Below, in pieces: positions 16,714 to 25,802 of a DNA stretch of 64,000 nt. The notes under the pieces are model-generated. The model saw only the letters and a program-made list of their open reading frames with translations. It was not told the DNA's origin and did not search any database. The position numbers and the translations under genes are program-made. The DNA is taken from positions 178,516 to 242,515 of the forward strand of contig JAFLKN010000001.1 in NCBI GenBank assembly GCA_019163175.1, read 5' to 3'. The stretch comes from Prolixibacteraceae bacterium (GTDB lineage Bacteria > Bacteroidota > Bacteroidia > Bacteroidales > Prolixibacteraceae). Every line of letters begins with the position of its first letter. The stretch's first letter is position 1.

Positions 16714-16960
16714 GTTTATTTGGTATTAAAGTGCTAGGAAATGTTTCCTAATTGGTTTGTGCTGCAAAATGACAATTGAAAATTGTGCAAAACAAACCCG
16801 GCAAAAATAAAGATTTTTAGTTTTGCTGACTGCTCAAAATGAAAAATAAAAGAATGGAAAATGAAGAAATTGAAGGATTGTGTTGCCGCAAAGGAAACTG
16901 AGGTAATGTAAATTTAGACCGATACGGCGGACCCTGAAATTTTGGAGACAGATAATACTA

Positions 16961-17000
16961 AAAACAAAACCCTGACAGTGATCCGTCAGGGTTTTGTTTT
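16961..17000 (-). terminator. intrinsic terminator of gcvH
   Basis: Perfect 16-bp stem (16961-16976 with 16985-17000; core AAAACCCTGAC/GTCAGGGTTTT) with an 8-nt loop, directly after the gcvH stop and followed by T-rich sequence on the minus strand. The preceding 247 nt (16714-16960) hold no gene. Confidence 0.9.
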
Positions 17001-17381
17001 TTAAGCTTCAAGCATTGCCTGATATTCGGCAGCGCTCAGCAGATCATCAAGTTCAGCCGGATTGCTAATGTTAATTTTGATTAGCCAACCTGCTCCGTAA
17101 GCATCTTTATTTACGAGTTCGGGAGCTGATTCAAGATCAGGATTTACTTCAATAACTTCACCTCCAACTGGCATAAACAAATCAGAAACGGTTTTCACGG
17201 CTTCGATAGTTCCGAAAGTTTCGCCTTTATCGAGAGTTTCTCCAACAGTTTCGATTTCAACGAAAACAATGTCACCCAATTCACCCTGGGCAAACGAGGT
17301 AATTCCAACTGTAGCAACATCACCTTCAACACTAATCCACTCGTGTTCATTGGTGTACTTTAAATTTTCCGGCAACTTCAT
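17001..17381 (-). CDS. gcvH: glycine cleavage system H protein
   Basis: Lipoyl carrier of 126 residues that shuttles the aminomethyl group between the P, T and L proteins of glycine cleavage. ATG 17381 gives the family start [16 protein letters not shown]; the frame upstream of it is unconvincing. K63 in [13 protein letters not shown] is the lipoylation site. [18 protein letters not shown] and the C-terminal [10 protein letters not shown] are conserved. The gene is alone here; gcvT, gcvP and lpd must lie elsewhere. A promoter is visible at 17412-17439 and no glycine riboswitch fits in the short leader. Confidence 0.96.
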   Translation of the reverse strand: MKLPENLKYTNEHEWISVEGDVATVGITSFAQGELGDIVFVEIETVGETLDKGETFGTIEAVKTVSDLFMPVGGEVIEVNPDLESAPELVNKDAYGAGWLIKINISNPAELDDLLSAAEYQAMLEA

Positions 17382-17411
17382 GTTATATATTTTATTCGGT
17401 TTATCCTGAAT

Positions 17412-17439
17412 CAAAAGTAATACAATTTTTTTATTCAAA
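17412..17439 (-). promoter_or_regulatory. putative promoter of gcvH
   Basis: Minus strand: TTTG (17439-17436), 16-nt spacer, TACTTTTG (17419-17412), about 31 nt before the ATG. The spacer is slightly short for the Bacteroidota consensus. Confidence 0.45.
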
Positions 17440-17510
17440 CCTTTAACAAAAGTCAGGGTTATTCATATTCGCTTAAGTTTTATTAATTTGCAGAACTAAT
17501 TCCAAATTCA

Positions 17511-17933
17511 ATGCTTCAAATTCAAATATCCGATTTGTCAGCACTCGGTGAATCAGCAAAATTGTTGCTGAATACTTTTCCTGAAGATCGCGTTTTCGCT
17601 TTCTACGGCTCAATGGGGGCAGGTAAAACTACCTTTATTAAAGCGCTTTGTAGCGAACTGGACTCCGCTGATTATGTGACCAGTCCAACTTTTGCCTTGA
17701 TTAATGAGTATTCAACCGCCAACGGATCGGTGATTTACCACTTTGATTTTTATCGGATTAAACGGATTGAAGAAGCATTTGATCTGGGTTACGAAGACTA
17801 TATTTATAGTGGAAATTATTGTTTTATCGAGTGGCCTGAAATGATTGAATCGTTGTTGCCTGAAGGTATTGTTGAAGTCAGGATCAGAGAAGCAGAAAAG
17901 GGAATCAGGCTTATTGAAGCAAAAAAAGTGTAA
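17511..17933 (+). CDS. tsaE: tRNA threonylcarbamoyladenosine biosynthesis ATPase TsaE
   Basis: ATPase needed with TsaB and TsaD to make the t6A37 modification of ANN-decoding tRNAs. Walker A is GSMGAGKTT at residues 33-41; SPTFALINEY and YHFDFYRI follow, and the C-terminal ENYCFIEWPEMIE-like segment contains the family W-P-E motif. The length (140) is normal. It is followed by alanine dehydrogenase with a 52-nt gap on the same strand. A near-consensus -7 box (TTAATTTG) lies about 25 nt upstream. Confidence 0.94.
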   Translation: MLQIQISDLSALGESAKLLLNTFPEDRVFAFYGSMGAGKTTFIKALCSELDSADYVTSPTFALINEYSTANGSVIYHFDFYRIKRIEEAFDLGYEDYIYSGNYCFIEWPEMIESLLPEGIVEVRIREAEKGIRLIEAKKV

Positions 17934-17985
17934 ATTATTAGTTGTTGTTGCGTATAACCCATTTAATGAATCCAACCTAACGAAC

Positions 17986-19206
17986 ATGACTGAAAAAGAA
18001 AGATTGACAGAACATTCCACTTCGGGATCAACCTTTATGATGCCCAAAGAAGAGATGCTTGAAATTAGGAGAAAAGGGAAAAAGATCAGGATTGGAATTC
18101 CATCTGATAAGGAAAAGGTTGAATACCGCGTTCCACTCACTCCTCAGGCTGTTGAGTTGCTTGTTTCTTATGGTCATGAAATTCTGATTGAAAAGGAGGC
18201 CGGGAAAGCTGCCAGTTACACCGACGAAGAATACCGCGAGGCAGGTGCTTCGGTAAAGGACGACCGAAAGGAGATATTTGAATGTGATATTGTGTTGCGT
18301 GTTTCTCCATTTGACGAAACCGAGATTGATTTGCTGAAAGGCCATCAGGCTCTGATTTCGAATTTGCAGATTAATGCGCACTGTCCGGGTTCCATCGCCA
18401 AGCTAATGCAAAAAAAGCTGACCAATATCGCTTATGAATACCTTGAAGATGAGGATGGAAGTAAGCCGGTTGTGCAGCTCATGAGCCAGATTTCAGGAAG
18501 TACATCCATTGTACTCATCAACGAATATATGAGTAAATCGCGCAACGGGAAAGGCGTTTTGCTCGGAAGTGTAACCGGAATTTCGCCTGCCGAATTGGTT
18601 ATTCTGGGTTCGGGTACTGCGGCTGAATTTGCTGCACGTGCAGCTTTGGGGCTGGGTGCCATTGTTAAAGTCTTTGATGATAACATCAGTTCATTGCGGC
18701 GGTTGGAAGAGAAACTTCCACAGCCCATATTTACCTCCGTTTTTTATCCTAAAGTGATGAGGAAAGCGCTTAAATCGGCCGATGCTGTTTTGGGCGCTAT
18801 GCCGGTAGGAATGCCGCCATCATTTCGGATTACTGAAGATATGGTGAAGAAGATGAAGCCGGGTTCGGTTATTATTGACCTGAATGTGAGTCAGGGTGGA
18901 TGTTTTGAAACTTCGCAATGTACTGACCTGAATAATCCGTCGTTTGTAAAGCACGATGTGGTTCATTATTGTGTGCCGAACCTTCCGGCTATTGTGTCGC
19001 GTACGGCGTCGATTGCTTTGAGCAATGTGTTAATTCCGATCTTGATTTCGATTGGCGAAATTGGCGGAATCGACAACTACATTAAAGGCTCGAAAAGTTT
19101 CAGGAAAGGAGTTTATGTGTACAATGGGATTTTAACCAATGCAACTTTGGCTGATAAATTTAATCTTCCGTATAAAGATATTGATTTGTTACTGGCCGTC
19201 TATTGA
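17986..19206 (+). CDS. ald: alanine dehydrogenase
   Basis: NAD-dependent enzyme interconverting L-alanine and pyruvate plus ammonia. The 406-residue frame is taken from ATG 17986 (MTEKERLTEHSTSG); the longer frame back to 17845 would overlap tsaE by nearly 90 nt. The N-terminal domain shows KIRIGIPSDKEKVEYRVPLTPQAVELL, and the NAD domain GTAAEFAARAALGLGAIVKVFD. AVLGAMPVGMPPSFRITEDMVKKMKPGSVIIDL is the third block. The glycine-rich loop is GSGTAAEF rather than GGGTVG. It converges with pullulanase with only 6 nt between stops. Confidence 0.9.
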   Translation: MTEKERLTEHSTSGSTFMMPKEEMLEIRRKGKKIRIGIPSDKEKVEYRVPLTPQAVELLVSYGHEILIEKEAGKAASYTDEEYREAGASVKDDRKEIFECDIVLRVSPFDETEIDLLKGHQALISNLQINAHCPGSIAKLMQKKLTNIAYEYLEDEDGSKPVVQLMSQISGSTSIVLINEYMSKSRNGKGVLLGSVTGISPAELVILGSGTAAEFAARAALGLGAIVKVFDDNISSLRRLEEKLPQPIFTSVFYPKVMRKALKSADAVLGAMPVGMPPSFRITEDMVKKMKPGSVIIDLNVSQGGCFETSQCTDLNNPSFVKHDVVHYCVPNLPAIVSRTASIALSNVLIPILISIGEIGGIDNYIKGSKSFRKGVYVYNGILTNATLADKFNLPYKDIDLLLAVY

Positions 19207-19212
19207 TCTGCC

Positions 19213-21156
19213 TTAATCCTCAACCAGCATCAGCATCGAAATTCCGGCAACTTTAATCTCGGTTCCGGCAACAAAATCGGTACTCTCGGTATTGATTGTT
19301 TTATTCTGCGCAACAATTCGCCATGGAATGTGTGGCATCAACTGGAAAGAAATCTCCGTTCGATTGCCGTTAAAAACCAACAGAATAGTCCTCCAACTGT
19401 CGCCATTGGCACGATTCACCAATACATACGATGCAACTCCGGGCTGGTAATCCGAAGAAAAAATCAGGTGATTCCGAATCTGATCAGCCGAAGTCAGCCG
19501 AAATGCCGGATGGGCTTTGCGGAGTGCAATCAAAGCTTGATAGTACCTGAAGATTTCCAGATGAGAACTCTTTTTGCTCCAGTCAATTTGATTGATGCTG
19601 TCGGGCGATTTGTAAGAGTTGTGATCTCCCGATTTGCTGCGGGCCATTTCTATTCCTGCATCTAAAAATGGGATTCCCTGCGAGGTGAGAACCAAAGCTC
19701 CTGCCATCATAATCATCCGGTTTATTTCGTCCTCGCTGGCTTCGGGGCAACTTAGTGTTAGTTTATCGAAAAGCGTATAATTGTCGTGGCACGACGCGTA
19801 GTTTATGCACTGCCAGGGTTCTGCAGCCCAGGGCGATTTGGAATTTTCCACATATCCGTAAACAATCTGTGGGTGGTAACAGGCGCCGGTTATCCCGAAT
19901 TTAATGTTTTCTTCCTGAATGGTTTGTCCGCTGACAAATCCTTTGCTCCCGGCATGAAAATTATTCCCTTTTATTCCGTCGCGAAAATCGTCGTTAAAAA
20001 CGGCAATCCGGTTTAGTCGGGTCACATTGGTTTTAACAGCTCTCCAGTTTTCTTCCATCGGACTTTTGTCTGCCGCCCAGCCTTCGCCATAAAGCAGTAT
20101 GGTGGGTGAGATGGTATCCATTTTTGCCCTGATCTGGTTCATGGTTTCCAGATCGTAAATGCCCATCAGGTCGAATCGAAATCCATCGAGGTGAAATTCG
20201 GAGGCCCAGTAATATAGCGAATCAATAATGAATTTCCTTACCATCGGGCGCTCCGACGCAATTTCGTTGCCGCAACCACTCGCATTCGAAAATGTTCCGT
20301 TTGATTTTTGGCGATAATAATATCCTGGCACGGTTTGATTGAAATACGACCTTCGGGTATGGTAAGTGTGGTTGTACACAACATCAAAAATGACACCGAT
20401 TCCGGCATTGTGGAGTGACTGAACCAGCATTTTCAGTTCCAGTATGCGTGAAATGGTTTCCGGATTGCTCGAATAACTGCCTTCGGGCGAATTGAAATTT
20501 TGTGGATCGTAGCCCCAATTGTATGATTTGCCCGGGTCTTGTTCGTCAACAGTCAGAAAATCGTAAACCGGTAGAAAATGTACGTGGGTAATCCCCAACT
20601 CTTTTAAATGATCAATTCCGGTTTGCAGTCCTTCAGGCGAAAGGCTTCCTTTTTCGGTAAAGGCCAGATATTTTCCTTTGTTTTTCAGGCCTGAAGTGGG
20701 TGAAATCGAAAAATCGCGTACATGCAATTCGTAAATTATGGCATCAGTCGGGTGCTTGCAGGGAATGAGCTTATCTGTATCCCAAGCTTCGGGATTGGTT
20801 TCTTGCGGGTTGAAAATAAGGCCGCGGTGTCCATTAGTTCCCACTGCTTTAGCCTCTGTACCGGGTGTTTCATTGAGCCAGCCGGTGCTGTCGTTTACTT
20901 TTATCGTATAAAAATATCCGTTTAAGTCGCCTTGCAGTGCAATGGTCCAGGTGCCGCTTTCGGCTTTTTCGAACTGGTCGATCCGAATGGCAGAACCGCC
21001 ACTGCCGTGTTTGTAAATGCGCAATTCGACCAGATTGGCAGTTGGCGCCCAAATCCGGATTCTGGTCTGTTCTTTCGACCAGAAAACGCCCAAATCATTT
21101 CCTCCGTAGTAGGGAAATGCGTTGAAATCGACACCATAAAATCTCCAATCTCTCAT
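19213..21156 (-). CDS. pulA: type I pullulanase (GH13)
   Basis: Debranching enzyme cutting alpha-1,6 links in pullulan, glycogen or starch fragments. A CBM48-type N-terminal domain (LGVFWSKEQTRIRIWAPTA) covers about residues 20-100. The type I signature YNWGYDP lies at 212-218. Catalytic residues are D329 in GFRFDLMG and E358 in YGEGW; the third acid lies in SCHDNYTLFDK. There is no signal peptide, so it acts in the cytoplasm, probably in glycogen breakdown. Length (647) is normal for the short bacterial form. No other glycan genes are nearby. Confidence 0.93.
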   Translation of the reverse strand: MRDWRFYGVDFNAFPYYGGNDLGVFWSKEQTRIRIWAPTANLVELRIYKHGSGGSAIRIDQFEKAESGTWTIALQGDLNGYFYTIKVNDSTGWLNETPGTEAKAVGTNGHRGLIFNPQETNPEAWDTDKLIPCKHPTDAIIYELHVRDFSISPTSGLKNKGKYLAFTEKGSLSPEGLQTGIDHLKELGITHVHFLPVYDFLTVDEQDPGKSYNWGYDPQNFNSPEGSYSSNPETISRILELKMLVQSLHNAGIGVIFDVVYNHTYHTRRSYFNQTVPGYYYRQKSNGTFSNASGCGNEIASERPMVRKFIIDSLYYWASEFHLDGFRFDLMGIYDLETMNQIRAKMDTISPTILLYGEGWAADKSPMEENWRAVKTNVTRLNRIAVFNDDFRDGIKGNNFHAGSKGFVSGQTIQEENIKFGITGACYHPQIVYGYVENSKSPWAAEPWQCINYASCHDNYTLFDKLTLSCPEASEDEINRMIMMAGALVLTSQGIPFLDAGIEMARSKSGDHNSYKSPDSINQIDWSKKSSHLEIFRYYQALIALRKAHPAFRLTSADQIRNHLIFSSDYQPGVASYVLVNRANGDSWRTILLVFNGNRTEISFQLMPHIPWRIVAQNKTINTESTDFVAGTEIKVAGISMLMLVED

Positions 21157-21209
21157 TTGTGTTCAGGGTTTTCTTTGTTCCGGAATAGCTTATCAGCTTC
21201 GATCTAAAC

Positions 21210-21758
21210 TTAGGTGACTAAACTTTTTCGGAGTTTTACCGAATTCGATTTCCATGTTCTTCCATCAACATCGCTTACAAGAATTCGCGCCCAGTAAAAT
21301 GACTTTATAGAACGATCGTACTGATGAAAAGTTGAGGTTTCGATTCGCAACTGGTGCGCCTTTCCTGAACCAATATACATGGGGTAAATTGCATTCCCGT
21401 TAATTCCGTTGAGCTTAAACTTTCGTTTGGTCCATATTTTCCTGAATTCCAGAACCGGGGCATCAATATCTGCTTCGTTCTTCCCGGTATTTCGTATGGT
21501 CATGGTTAGCAATTGTGGCCGAAGTGGTTTATCTTTTTCGAGCAAAATTTCGAGCTTCACTTTTTTGAAAAGCCTTGTTAACTTGAATGGCTTTGCGGTT
21601 CGTGTAATCCTGAAAATAAAAAGGGCCAGCAGGGCCAGAAATGGAAGAGCCATTATGAGAATAATCCACACCAGTGTTTCTTTCTCAACTCCTTCGGCTA
21701 ACCTCGAAATGAAGGGGGGTAAACTCAGCGTAACCAATAAAAAATACCCTTTGACCAT
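21210..21758 (-). CDS. hypothetical membrane protein
   Basis: Unrecognised protein of 182 residues. A first hydrophobic stretch (about 3-15) and a strong membrane helix (TLVWIILIMALPFLALLALFIF, about 28-48) are followed by a basic segment and a 120-residue soluble domain rich in beta strands (LEILLEKDKPLRPQLLTMTIRNTG). The soluble part resembles an immunoglobulin-like sandwich by strand pattern only. It sits 53 nt upstream of pullulanase on the same strand. I can give no function. Confidence 0.7.
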   Translation of the reverse strand: MVKGYFLLVTLSLPPFISRLAEGVEKETLVWIILIMALPFLALLALFIFRITRTAKPFKLTRLFKKVKLEILLEKDKPLRPQLLTMTIRNTGKNEADIDAPVLEFRKIWTKRKFKLNGINGNAIYPMYIGSGKAHQLRIETSTFHQYDRSIKSFYWARILVSDVDGRTWKSNSVKLRKSLVT

Positions 21759-21879
21759 TTGGTTTTTTAATTAGTCACCAAAAATAGAAAAAGTCCGGCG
21801 ATAATTGCAGGACTTTTTTCGATTCGGTAATTCTATGAGTAATTCAATAAGCGATAATGAAAATGTGAAAGAATTATGT

Positions 21880-21887
21880 TATTTTTG
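21880..21887 (+). promoter_or_regulatory. putative -7 box of orphan lipoprotein gene
   Basis: TATTTTTG matches TAnnTTTG; no matching -33 element was seen. A start at 21889 would lie within the promoter, favouring the downstream start at 21955. Confidence 0.35.
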
Positions 21888-21954
21888 AATGGTAATAAAA
21901 ACTTTCTCTATTTTGAGAAACGAAATGACTAAAAATAATCTTGAGAAAACATCG

Positions 21955-22767
21955 ATGAAACGAAAAATACTCTATTTGTTCATCTTATTTGGGTTGACAT
22001 TATCTTCGTGTAAGAAGGATGACTGTTCGGTAGAAGAAAATAATAAAGGTTTGATTTCCAGGATAAGTAAGTCTGGCGTAACTACAGTGGAATACGCCTA
22101 CCTGTGCTCTGGATTACTTAATGAAGTCAGAACCAGATATTCATATTCCAAATACACATACAATTCAATTGATCTTTTGGAGAAAAGAGAATCTTATGAA
22201 GATCCCAATCAATATAGTTCTAGTGGCGGATATAGTCCATATGGTTATGGATATGGGAGTGTGGAATGGACTGACCCCAAAGACATGAAACTGAGTGTAA
22301 CAGAATTGTTTAAATACTATGAGAACAAACAACTGGAAAGTTATAGTTTTAGTAGTTATTATGATACGATCACAGCAAAGTTCAATTATAATGAACAAGG
22401 ACTAATATCAAAACAGACTGTATATTCAGAAGATTCAAAGCCTACGAGTCATAGAGATTTTATTTATGATGAATCCGGTAATCTGACCAAAGAGGAACAA
22501 TACCTTGTTATAGATGGCACTTCAACTTTATACGAAACCAGGGAATACGAATTTGATCAGATGCACAATCCCTTCTTAGTTTTTAGAATAATACTATTCC
22601 CTGGAACACCAACCAATCAGAATAATATTATCAAAGAGACACATACCTTTTACGGAAAGATACCCGCCGGAAAGGATAGTGTTACAATCACGAATCACGT
22701 TTATGAGTACAACGAATTGGGATATCCGATTAAAATGGATAATGATTTAACTATTGAGTATAACTAA
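21955..22767 (+). CDS. hypothetical lipoprotein with YD-like repeats
   Basis: Protein of 270 residues with a lipoprotein signal (MKRKILYLFILFGLTLSSCKK; lipid-bearing Cys at residue 19). The rest alternates short tyrosine-rich strands: VEYAYLCSGLLNEVRTRYSYSK, AKFNYNEQGLISKQTVYS, RDFIYDESGNLTKEEQYL, REYEFDQMHNP, HVYEYNELGYPIKM. These resemble RHS/YD repeats, which form beta sheets, but here are few and irregular. Base composition is more AT-rich than the neighbours. The stop converges on the response regulator with a 3-nt gap. Function is unknown; outer-membrane anchoring is inferred. Confidence 0.78.
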   Translation: MKRKILYLFILFGLTLSSCKKDDCSVEENNKGLISRISKSGVTTVEYAYLCSGLLNEVRTRYSYSKYTYNSIDLLEKRESYEDPNQYSSSGGYSPYGYGYGSVEWTDPKDMKLSVTELFKYYENKQLESYSFSSYYDTITAKFNYNEQGLISKQTVYSEDSKPTSHRDFIYDESGNLTKEEQYLVIDGTSTLYETREYEFDQMHNPFLVFRIILFPGTPTNQNNIIKETHTFYGKIPAGKDSVTITNHVYEYNELGYPIKMDNDLTIEYN

Positions 22768-22770
22768 GTT

Positions 22771-23529
22771 TTAAAAATGCAGCACTTCTTTAATTCGTTT
22801 GTAGCCTGTTTTGCTCACTTTTAGCTTGGTTTTGTCTTTGTCTTTCAGGATTACGATGTACGATTCTTTTTCGTATTGCTGTATTTCGGCAATGTTTTCG
22901 ACCTGAACAATGTACGACCTATGAATGCGGATAAAGTTTTTAGGGTCGAGGTTGGTCTCGAAATATTTCATCGTTCTTTGCTTCATGTGGCGGCCATCGT
23001 ACGTGTAAATCATCACATAATCGTCGAGCGACTCGATGTACCGAATCTGATCGACAGTGATAATGTGAATCTTATGACGGTCTTTCACCACTACGCGGTC
23101 GATAAATTCTTCGCCGGGGCGGAAATTCGAAAGTTCTTCCAGCTTTTCGTCAATAGGTTCTTCATTCTGAATGCGGTGTTTCACCTTATCGATGGCAGCC
23201 AGCAACCGATCTTTAGAGAATGGTTTCAGCAAATAATCGATGGCGTTCAGTTCAAAAGCTTTCAGTGCGTATTGGTCGTAAGCCGTGGTGAAAATAATCT
23301 GCGGTTTATAGTCGAGCAGTTCAATCATTTCGAAGCCGGTAATTTTGGGCATCTGGATATCCAGGAAAACCAGATCGGGTTTCTTTTCATTGATGGATTT
23401 CACGCCGTCGAATCCGTTTTCACATTCTCCAATTACTTCAATGTCTGGATTGTCTTTTAAGTAGGAGCGTAACAGGTTGCGGGCCAGTTCTTCGTCTTCA
23501 ATAATAAGGGTTTGTAATTTTTCGCTCAT
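22771..23529 (-). CDS. LytTR-family response regulator
   Basis: Transcription factor of 252 residues. The receiver domain occupies about 1-125, with phospho-acceptor D57 in PDLVFLDIQMP and conserved acids E11-D12-E13. The C-terminal LytTR domain (about 148-250) has VKDRHKIHIITVDQIRYIESLDDYVMIYT and FIRIHRSYIVQVENI. LytTR proteins bind pairs of direct repeats. The start overlaps the kinase stop by 4 nt, and both belong to a four-gene operon with LiaI/LiaF-like membrane proteins, suggesting an envelope-stress role. Confidence 0.93.
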   Translation of the reverse strand: MSEKLQTLIIEDEELARNLLRSYLKDNPDIEVIGECENGFDGVKSINEKKPDLVFLDIQMPKITGFEMIELLDYKPQIIFTTAYDQYALKAFELNAIDYLLKPFSKDRLLAAIDKVKHRIQNEEPIDEKLEELSNFRPGEEFIDRVVVKDRHKIHIITVDQIRYIESLDDYVMIYTYDGRHMKQRTMKYFETNLDPKNFIRIHRSYIVQVENIAEIQQYEKESYIVILKDKDKTKLKVSKTGYKRIKEVLHF

Positions 23530-24578
23530 GACACTGCTTGTTTTTGTGGTATGACTAATTGAACTTCAAAACTTGTTTTATGGTCGGTAATTTTAATCAA
23601 ATCGGGCTGATTGTAAATGATTTCCATGCGTTTGCGAATATTTCGCAACCCAATTCCTTCACCTCTCCGTTTGATGGTGCTGGCATCGTAATCGTTTACA
23701 ATCGAAATTTTCAGTGCGTTTCCGTCGCACTCGCATGAGGTTTTAATGGTAACCTGCTCAGTAGTTTCGTAAACTCCGTATTTTATGGCATTCTCAAACA
23801 AAGGTTGCAAAATCATATTCGGAATTTCGGCTTCCATGCAATGGGCGTCGATTTCAAATTCGGCATTTAGCTTTTTCCCGAAGCGCACTTTTTCAATGCT
23901 CAGGTAAAGTTTAATGTTATCGAGTTCGCGCGAAAACGAGACCATTTCCTTTTCGTTGTGCATGAGCGAATACCGCATGAAATTAGAGAGGTTGATTACC
24001 ATTTCCTGAGCTCTTTCCGGATCACTCACCGTTAACGACGAAATAGAATTCAGGCTGTTGAAAAGAAAATGTGGGTTGATCTGCGATTTCAGTGCCTGCA
24101 ATTCAGCTTCGCGGATCAGGGCTTTGTATTCAACTTCCTTCTTTATTTTTTCCTTCAGGCTTTGGTAATAATTAACGGCATAAAAGAAAACCAGGTAAAT
24201 AATGTACATGACATAGCCTACGAATATCTTGGAAGGCAGTCCGTCTTTCAGAAATTTGTTGTCGTCGTAAATAAAGGGCTGGTATATGGCATAGCTGATG
24301 TAAACCCAGATGCCGCAAAGAATTGAAGCTGCTATAAAATGAAACAAAATCAGGCGGCCAACCGAAACCTCTTCGAGACTGTTGTACCGGATGCTGTACC
24401 AGATACTCGAACCAAGCAGGGGATAAAGAATGTAGTTTGATCCGGAATCGAGCAGTGAGTAGGTAATTGGCACATTGTACCACAATACTTGCAGTATGAT
24501 GTTTATGGTGGCTATTATTCCCCAAAACAGGGAATAATAGAGTAATAGCTTGTAATTATTGGTTAAGGGGTGTTTCAT
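23526..24578 (-). CDS. LytS/YehU-type sensor histidine kinase
   Basis: Membrane kinase of 350 residues with four predicted helices in the first 140 and the HPK-8 type dimerisation region: H170 in INPHFLFNSLNSISSL. The ATPase part shows LQPLFENAIKYGVYE and RGEGIGLRNIRKRMEIIY. There is no extracellular sensing domain, so the signal is probably perceived within the membrane or passed on by the LiaF-like protein next to it. ATG 24578 is chosen over a TTG at 24602, which would overlap the upstream gene. It overlaps its regulator by 4 nt. Confidence 0.92.
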   Translation of the reverse strand: MKHPLTNNYKLLLYYSLFWGIIATINIILQVLWYNVPITYSLLDSGSNYILYPLLGSSIWYSIRYNSLEEVSVGRLILFHFIAASILCGIWVYISYAIYQPFIYDDNKFLKDGLPSKIFVGYVMYIIYLVFFYAVNYYQSLKEKIKKEVEYKALIREAELQALKSQINPHFLFNSLNSISSLTVSDPERAQEMVINLSNFMRYSLMHNEKEMVSFSRELDNIKLYLSIEKVRFGKKLNAEFEIDAHCMEAEIPNMILQPLFENAIKYGVYETTEQVTIKTSCECDGNALKISIVNDYDASTIKRRGEGIGLRNIRKRMEIIYNQPDLIKITDHKTSFEVQLVIPQKQAVS

Positions 24579-24582
24579 CGAT

Positions 24583-25314
24583 TTAGAAGTGTTTAACTTC
24601 AATGCCGCCGAATATGGAAACTCCTTTAATTACTATAGTTTTGGAAGGGTCGTAATATTTCTCGCTGTAGGTATCTCCGCGTTTATCGGTGAAAGCGCCA
24701 AATATGGTAGTTACTTCGTTGCGCACGTTCCAGTCCATAGGGATTTTAAAGCCGCAACCTCCGAAAACGCTCACACAATCAATTACTGCACCGCCGGGTT
24801 TCAGGTTGGCTTTACGCAAATCAAATTCGATACCGCCAAAAATTGAAGTAGCTTTTCCTCCGGCCAGTGCCTGAGAGTTCACGAAAATTTCACGGCCTCC
24901 GAAAATTACAAAATCGTCGAAAGTATGAACTGATTTGTCATCCTGAATATCCTGTATTGGCTCATTAAGGATTTCCAGTTTATGATGATCGCGCCTACGC
25001 AGCAATATGGCAACTCCAATGGCAACCAGTATCAGGGGCCAGTATATTCGTCTCAATTCATGAGGGACTGTAATCAGTTCGGGGATCATAAATGTTCCGC
25101 CAATAATAATCAGGATGGTTCCTGCTGTGCGGTTACCGCCAATCAGCGAGAGAACGCCAATTCCGACCAACAGCATTTGCCATGAAATGAGCATGTCGGC
25201 AACCGATTCAGGAATTAGGTTGAGCCTTTCCAAAATCAGAATTACGCCAAGTACGATCAGGATAATCCCGAAATATAACCGCTTATCACTACCTCTACGT
25301 TCCATATCTTGCAT
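24583..25314 (-). CDS. LiaF-like membrane protein
   Basis: Protein of about 243 residues. Four hydrophobic helices fill the first half (LYFGIILIVLGVILILERL, LISWQMLLVGIGVLSLIGG, RTAGTILIIIGGTFMIPEL, YWPLILVAIGVAILLRRRD). The second half is a soluble beta domain with four FGG/FGA repeats (DDFVIFGGREIFV, TSIFGGIEFDL, VSVFGGCGFKI, VSIFGGIEVKHF), as in the C-terminal domain of LiaF/VraT. LiaF proteins inhibit or sense for their partner kinase in Firmicutes; here the kinase gene starts 4 nt downstream. ATG 25314 is preferred; 25305 and 25365 are possible. Confidence 0.85.
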   Translation of the reverse strand: MQDMERRGSDKRLYFGIILIVLGVILILERLNLIPESVADMLISWQMLLVGIGVLSLIGGNRTAGTILIIIGGTFMIPELITVPHELRRIYWPLILVAIGVAILLRRRDHHKLEILNEPIQDIQDDKSVHTFDDFVIFGGREIFVNSQALAGGKATSIFGGIEFDLRKANLKPGGAVIDCVSVFGGCGFKIPMDWNVRNEVTTIFGAFTDKRGDTYSEKYYDPSKTIVIKGVSIFGGIEVKHF

Positions 25315-25411
25315 TTTTTCTTGGTTACAAATGTAATTACTATCAGTTTCTGTGACACCACTCATCGGTAAAACGACTAATCTAATCGGTTAAACCAGTT
25401 TGAAGGGTGTT

Positions 25412-25789
25412 TCAGAATAGCTTGGTCAAAATAATTATCCCGATAATGATCAGAATAAGAGGGAAAAAGAGAACCATCAGGATGCCCGGGATGATCAGAA
25501 AATGTGGAATGAAAATCATCAGCAACACTACAAAAAGTAGCGCTCCGAAAAACCTTCTTCCGGCCAGTACCGCAATTCCGATCAGGATAATCAGTACCGG
25601 AAGAGCTGCCCCGAATGACCAATGGGCCAGATTACTGAAAAAGTGACCAATTCCTGAAAAGAAATCACCAATGTTTGGGAAATGAATGTCCCAGCCGCTT
25701 TGTTTCATGATCCAAAGGATTCCGAAAATGATGAGCACATAGGCCCAAAACGATCCTGAATGTCTTTTGTGTTCAATTTGTCTGTCCAT
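25412..25789 (-). CDS. LiaI/LiaF-type small membrane protein
   Basis: Protein of 125 residues from ATG 25789 (MDRQIEHKRHSGSFWAY), nearly all membrane: FWAYVLIIFGILWIMKQSG, LPVLIILIGIAVLAG and two further very hydrophobic helices to the C-terminus. It shares the LiaF N-terminal helix pattern with the next gene but lacks the soluble beta domain. As first gene of the kinase operon it may be a membrane partner of the LiaF-like protein. The exact role is unknown. An inverted repeat lies just upstream (25803-25829). Confidence 0.75.
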   Translation of the reverse strand: MDRQIEHKRHSGSFWAYVLIIFGILWIMKQSGWDIHFPNIGDFFSGIGHFFSNLAHWSFGAALPVLIILIGIAVLAGRRFFGALLFVVLLMIFIPHFLIIPGILMVLFFPLILIIIGIIILTKLF

Positions 25790-25802
25790 GACTCGTTTAT
25801 TT

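Noticed and set aside
17382..17438. Glycine riboswitch before gcvH
   Set aside because: The leader from the putative promoter is about 25 nt; no tandem aptamer structure is present.
22876..23460. 194-codon plus-strand frame
   Set aside because: Antisense shadow of the LytTR regulator, whose domains are complete.
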